DNA of 64,000 nucleotides. Origin: Diogma glabrata. Its lineage: Eukaryota; Arthropoda; Insecta; Diptera; Cylindrotomidae. The notes beneath the pieces were generated by a model that saw only the letters and a program-made list of their open reading frames with translations, was not told the origin of the DNA and made no database searches. Both the position numbers and the translations under genes were made by a program. The DNA lies in contig OY856188.1 in assembly GCA_963693315.1 (NCBI GenBank), forward strand, positions 160,361,209 through 160,425,208, read 5' to 3'. This document shows positions 60,301 through 64,000 of this stretch, one piece after another. Positions within the stretch are counted from its first letter, which is position 1; each line of letters begins with the position of its first letter.

Positions 60301-60830
60301 GTCCAGTATGTTGTTTACCCAATATTGACACGGTGGCATAAGATCTCACATCGTTGGCCAATTTCACAATGGAGGAAATGGTTTTGGATTTAAACAGATG
60401 TCGTTGTTGCCAATAAATACGAGAACGGAGCGCAGAGCGCGATGGAAGTTTCAAAGAGGATAATGAATCGACAAATATGGTTGCGCGTATTTTCAGGTAT
60501 TCGTTCAATCGTTGTTGGAACGATTTGATTTTGGTCCATAATGGAGGCGGTTCAGTATGATCGGGTGTTCGTTTCAATAATTTCACATTAGTATCATGAG
60601 TGGGTACTAATGTAACCGAAGTAGTAATTAACGGGTGTTCTATCAGATTGGAAGTTGAGGTTCGGTTCGACCGTGTATCGGGTACAAATAGGTTAGTGGG
60701 AGTGGTAGATGACACAACCGAGGGATCAGGAGATAAATCGAATTTGGTCTCAGATGATTCTAAGACAGGTCCTGGGAGCGAGAAAAGGTGTTGGGATTCT
60801 GGCCCCCCCTTCGGTTTCCCCGACAATTTT
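57338..60830 (-). CDS. RING-Gypsy Pol: protease, RT, RNase H, integrase (intact)
   Basis: About 1162 codons, open from just after a TGA near 60829 to the TAA at 57340-57338. No ATG lies near the start, and the frame is -1 relative to Gag with about 70 bases of overlap, so it is probably made by frameshifting. Domains: long linker; aspartic protease with LLDSGASLTVIG (Asp at residue about 178); RT from about 300 with NSPWSSPVVLIRKPG, SSLDLKDAFWQIP, MPFGLCNAPQT and the YLDD box at 471-474; RNase H with LQCDASNDGIG and ITDHASLKWL. Integrase follows with zinc domain (AHNPPTASHGG, CKTCKE) and DDE (IDILGPY, VSDNGTQF, ASERVNRS), then a C-terminal part with FRRNFILSDAGKKLSAKL. Every catalytic motif is present and there is no break: the best preserved pol in the window. 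Confidence 0.93.
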
Positions 60831-62325
60831 CACAGTTAGGACATAATACATCGTCTTTTCCGCATCCCCAACAAAACAATCGCTGAGATTCACGACAATC
60901 GTGCCACCGATGACCAGGTCGTTTACAGTTCCAACAAATAGTTGAACTGGTTATTCGTTTCATATTAGGGGCAGGCTGTATTGCCGCAAGTTCGTTAGAG
61001 GTAATTGGTAATGATTCAGTTGGCAATTCGCTAATTTGAATTTGTGAGAATTCACTATCTAAATCCACCTCAGACACCGGTCTAGACGGTCGAATATTAT
61101 AATCTCGCGATCTGGTTACTGACTCGGCCCATAACTTTTCGCGATCACGGCAGAGCTGGCGCAGATGTTCCAGTCCATAAATGGTAACATATAACAGCTC
61201 CCTTCTAATTTCTAATCGTAAGTTGTTGCGTATCAAGGATAACAACTCCGCGTCCGACATCGGTACTCGTAGCTTATCTGCCAGTTGATAAATCGCTTGT
61301 AAGAATTCGTCAAACAATTCCGTGGGCCGCTGTTTCCTGGCCCTCATCCGCTCCTTCACTTCTTCGTCCGTCTGCCGGTCCTGAAATTCAATTCGCAGAG
61401 CATGACACAAGTCAGTCCAAATAAGCTGTCGGTTCTGGCGAAAATATCTCCAGAACCAATCAGCCGCTCGATCTGTGAACAACAGGTACAGACAACGGGT
61501 GACAATAGTAAAATCGCTATTTAAACACATCTCGGTCAGCCGCTCTATTCTGAAGATGAACGCTTCAACATCTAGACCATCGGGTCTACCCGAGAACGTT
61601 ACGTTCCAATTTCTAATTGTTGTAGAGTGCTGCTCGAGATGTGTTCTCATTCTAGTTGGAGCAAGAGCAGGAGGAGGCTCAGCAAACAATGGTGGTACTG
61701 GTACATTATTTCGCATATACGCATTCACTGGTGTATAATTTCCGGAATGAACCGTTTGATGACGCGGGGTGGTGGGTGATACTGCATTATGTGCTAGGGG
61801 TAACAACACTTCAGGTGCTGGAGCACGTGATTGCATCATTGAGTGATTAATTCTTGAAATTTCCCGATCGATGTGAGCATTTACCGCTTCCTGAAAACCT
61901 GGATCCTCCGCTGCAGCGGCACCATATATGGGAGATCTTTGAGCTATATTCCCTCGCACTTCATCGGCGAGTCGAGATGGTGGGAGACGGTTTGCCAAGG
62001 GAGTGGACGAGGGTTGAATTCCGGTACTGGAACGACGTTGCCAGCCTGCGGTAATAGAGCGGGTCACCGGTCGCGGTGGTGGTGGCACCATTGTATCATT
62101 AGTTTTCTCCCTCCCTCGAGGTAACCTCTGTAATTCTGCACGCTCACAAGCGGCTCGACAAATCGGGCAGGTGCTATTCTGCAACAACCAGTCGTTGAGG
62201 CAGATGTCATGAAAGAGGTGGTTACACCGAGTGAGGAGTTTTACGTCGGCCGGCACTATTTCGTGCTGACAAACAGCACAAGAGCTGGACCTGTCCAGAA
62301 CGTCAATCTTATCAGCCGCTGACAT
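60760..62325 (-). CDS. RING-Gypsy Gag with N-terminal RING-H2 finger
   Basis: 521 residues, intact. Residues 16-57 are a complete RING-H2: C16-x2-C19-x14-C34-x1-H36-x2-H39-x2-C42-x10-C53-x2-C56, with Trp46 and Pro54 at the positions used for E2 contact in ubiquitin ligases and Arg57 after the last Cys. Next is a Pro/Arg/Ser-rich linker to about 230, then the Gag core (WNVTFSGRPDGLDVEAFIF, RAADWFWRYFRQN, DEFLQAIYQLADKLRVPMSD, LRLEIRRELL). A CCHC knuckle C464-x2-C467-x4-H472-x4-C477 and a second Cys cluster at 485-501 follow. In known RING-H2 proteins this domain recruits an E2 and ubiquitylates targets; that this Gag does so is inference. Gag normally assembles the particle. The ORF overlaps pol, which lies in the -1 frame. 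Confidence 0.93.
   Translation of the reverse strand: MSAADKIDVLDRSSSCAVCQHEIVPADVKLLTRCNHLFHDICLNDWLLQNSTCPICRAACERAELQRLPRGREKTNDTMVPPPPRPVTRSITAGWQRRSSTGIQPSSTPLANRLPPSRLADEVRGNIAQRSPIYGAAAAEDPGFQEAVNAHIDREISRINHSMMQSRAPAPEVLLPLAHNAVSPTTPRHQTVHSGNYTPVNAYMRNNVPVPPLFAEPPPALAPTRMRTHLEQHSTTIRNWNVTFSGRPDGLDVEAFIFRIERLTEMCLNSDFTIVTRCLYLLFTDRAADWFWRYFRQNRQLIWTDLCHALRIEFQDRQTDEEVKERMRARKQRPTELFDEFLQAIYQLADKLRVPMSDAELLSLIRNNLRLEIRRELLYVTIYGLEHLRQLCRDREKLWAESVTRSRDYNIRPSRPVSEVDLDSEFSQIQISELPTESLPITSNELAAIQPAPNMKRITSSTICWNCKRPGHRWHDCRESQRLFCWGCGKDDVLCPNCENCRGNRRGGQNPNTFSRSQDLS
60803..60810 (-). promoter_or_regulatory. Candidate -1 frameshift site in the gag-pol overlap
   Basis: Minus-strand AGGGGGGGC with Gag-frame codons AGG GGG GGC; slipping back one base gives GGG GGG in the pol frame. 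It lies inside the roughly 70-base overlap between the pol-frame TGA (near 60829) and the Gag stop (60762-60760). The fit to X-XXY-YYZ is good. A downstream stimulatory structure was not assessed. Confidence 0.5.
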
Positions 62326-62680
62326 TATGAAAACTCAAACCGCCGTACAGGACCAGACCAATAAAGACAAGTATAGGGAGAAAAATTGTTACACTAGCCA
62401 AGTGTTACTTATTGCAAACGTTGAAAACGAATAAACAATTTAATTATTACCAGACAAAAATACTTTATTACAATATTTTAGTACTTGAAATATATTAGAG
62501 AGTTGTATGGAAATTTCGTTATTCAAACCCTTAACCAGCTGTGCGATATCTGACCACTTCGTCCAATGTATGGATTAAGAAACTTGTAAAACGGGCTATC
62601 GCCGAGGGTAATCAAGAATGAAATATCTATTACTACTTACGTTGTTGATGTGTGAACAATCAGGAAAAATTTGTTTTTTT

Positions 62681-62717
<37 letters not shown>

Positions 62718-63354
62718 TTAACGGGCAGCAGTTCAATCTGGTGAAACAAACGCGAAAATGAAGCCCAAAAAAAAAAACAGGTAAGTTATACTGTTATTAA
62801 CGAGGTAAGTGGGGAACAAAAATTATGAAGCAAAATGCGTGAAAATTAATATCCTACACTATTGTCGGCGGGGGATTAAACAAAAATTTCCGAATCGATT
62901 TCGGGCGGCTCAGAAATTCCCCGAATCGAAAATCAAAAAGGGAAAACAAAAAAAAAAGTGCGGCAAGCCTACCGGTTCGACAAGCAAATGTGTTTCAAAA
63001 TTTAACAAAAATACAAAAAAAACTTAGCCTATCATGCCTTAAACGAAAATATACAAACAAGATTAAATCTAACAATCTATACCTAATATTAATCGAATTG
63101 TAGTCTTCTATCCAGGTTAGCTTTAAATTGGTGAATAAAATTTTTGGTTTTCCGTTATAATTTTCTTATTCTTGATGCTTATTTATTTGAGTTGAATACT
63201 CTTCGTTTTCCTTATTTGATATATTATTAATTCCTATATTTGGTTTAAATACGTATTCTTGATGTATAATCTATTTGTTTAATATTTATTTTTTTGTGCT
63301 GGCATCTAAAATATATTGAAAAAAAAAATTTAGTTCCCAATATTATCAGCTGTT
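62326..63354 (-). other. Probable leader of the RING-Gypsy, poly-T tract, no genes
   Basis: On the minus strand this is upstream of the gag ATG. Bases 62680-62714 are a poly-T run. Bases 62750-63000 have purine-rich and poly-A patches. No LTR end or primer site could be fixed with confidence. The short frame at 62809 is Lys/Asn-rich low-complexity sequence, not a gene. Confidence 0.5.
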
Positions 63355-63550
63355 TTGCCGTCTTATGTATTTATTAACTATTTAATTAATAAATACTTAT
63401 TTATTTCTTTATTAAATATTTATTTATTTATTATTATATTTATTTATTGGTTATTCTATTTATTTATTTATTATTATATTTATTTATTTGCTATTTACAC
63501 AATAATAAATATTTATTTTCCTTTTTTTTTTTTTTGTTATTTATTTATTT
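63355..63550. repeat. (TTTA)n-rich microsatellite
   Basis: Imperfect TTTA/TTATTA repeats with a poly-T run at about 63521-63535. The overlapping frames encode only Tyr/Phe/Leu/Ile repeats. Confidence 0.85.
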
Positions 63551-64000
63551 GTGGACGGAGGACAGACGGACCAATCCTGGGGGAAGTTCACCACACATGG
63601 GGCTGGAAGGGGTGATCGCCGGTCTTTCATTATTTGTTGTTGTTTTAAGATGTTTTTGTTTGTTTGGGACCAAAGAAAAGTAAAATTATGCTACGTTAAA
63701 GGATGGGAAATCAGAAAGGAGAAGGGAAGAAGAGCGGAGGTAAAAGGATGGGAAAAGGTAGGGTGGGAAAGGAATAAGAAGGGGTATGTGCTGATGGGAT
63801 CTCACCCAGCTGACAAGTGCTGACGGGATGGCCAGAAGATAAATCCTCTGGACCACCATTCGATCATCAACACCTGCCAACTGCGATCCACACCACCAAC
63901 ACATACGGGCGAGGTGCTATGATCTGAGTTAATCCAATTAACTCGCGACATGAAGGCTGGGCGAACATCTTCCCTCAGCAGTTGATATCGAACTGCTTTA
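63551..64000. other. End of window: purine-rich stretch and unclassified sequence
   Basis: Bases 63695-63786 are strongly purine-rich (GGGAAATCAGAAAGGAGAAG and similar) and end in AAGAAGGGG-TA-TGTGCTGATG. This could be a polypurine tract and the start of a plus-strand LTR at about 63787. There is no partner repeat in the window, so this stays a suggestion. Confidence 0.3.

Noticed and set aside
62809..63027. Lys-rich 72-codon ORF
   Set aside because: Follows poly-A runs and low-complexity purines; no support.
63787..64000. Start of another plus-strand LTR after a purine tract
   Set aside because: No partner repeat in the window; kept only as a remark.

Overview
This 64-kb window looks like transposon-dense heterochromatin or an intergenic repeat block from an arthropod, most likely an insect. 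The evidence is AT-rich DNA, BEL/Pao, mag-type and other Gypsy LTR retrotransposons, hAT and Harbinger-like DNA elements, short GT-AG introns of 54-71 bases, long (TA)n arrays and a tRNA-derived SINE head. I cannot name the species. There is one 200-base assembly gap (14452-14651). Almost every gene here belongs to a mobile element. The only host-gene trace I recognise is a broken TBC1D7-like fragment near 39.5 kb.

Layout. 1-1709: 3' part of a plus-strand Gypsy element with a probable 3' LTR, then a 52-bp tandem repeat and an AT-rich minisatellite. 2673-29849: one BEL/Pao element (BEL-1) bounded by a GTAAT target duplication, swollen to about 27 kb by nested insertions. Its 5' LTR holds a hAT-type element (8-bp duplication GTTACGAA), which itself holds a minus-strand Gypsy (Gypsy-A1). 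Its pol gene is split by the gap and by an intron-containing two-ORF unit on the minus strand (14713-17612). Its 3' LTR holds a TTA-flanked inverted-repeat element that itself holds a Gypsy (Gypsy-B), plus a second small Harbinger-like element. 30090-36808: an inverted-repeat DNA element filled by a mag-like Gypsy. 36.8-41.8 kb: old relics, namely LINE reverse-transcriptase pieces, a TBC1D7-like pseudogene and a transposon-associated fragment. 41.85-43.47 kb: two very long (TA)n arrays around a snapback element. 43466-47.5 kb: Gypsy-A2, a 5'-truncated relative of Gypsy-A1. 48064-50346: a hAT element with a degenerate ZMYM1-like transposase, sitting in what is probably the LTR of a second BEL element (BEL-2). 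BEL-2 has an 83-bp tandem array, primer-binding site and broken gag start that follow to about 52.5 kb. 53.0-54.6 kb: satellite-like arrays. 57.0 kb: a tRNA-Lys-like SINE head. 57338-62325: an intact gag and pol pair of a Gypsy element whose Gag begins with a RING-H2 finger.

How the parts relate. The two BEL-1 LTRs are alleles of one sequence, so each serves as an empty-site control for insertions in the other, giving exact boundaries and target duplications without a database. The BEL-1 LTR is about 3 kb long and carries a roughly 195-bp tandem array in which most units contain a perfect TGACGTCA (CRE) octamer overlapping a CAGCTG E-box. Points I rate highest are the RING-H2/Gag fusion with a probable -1 frameshift into pol, the intact seven-exon gene followed three bases later by a C2H2 ORF, the CRE array, and a young Gag-integrase deletion derivative lacking protease and reverse transcriptase. 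All family assignments come from motifs read by eye; no alignment or database search was run.
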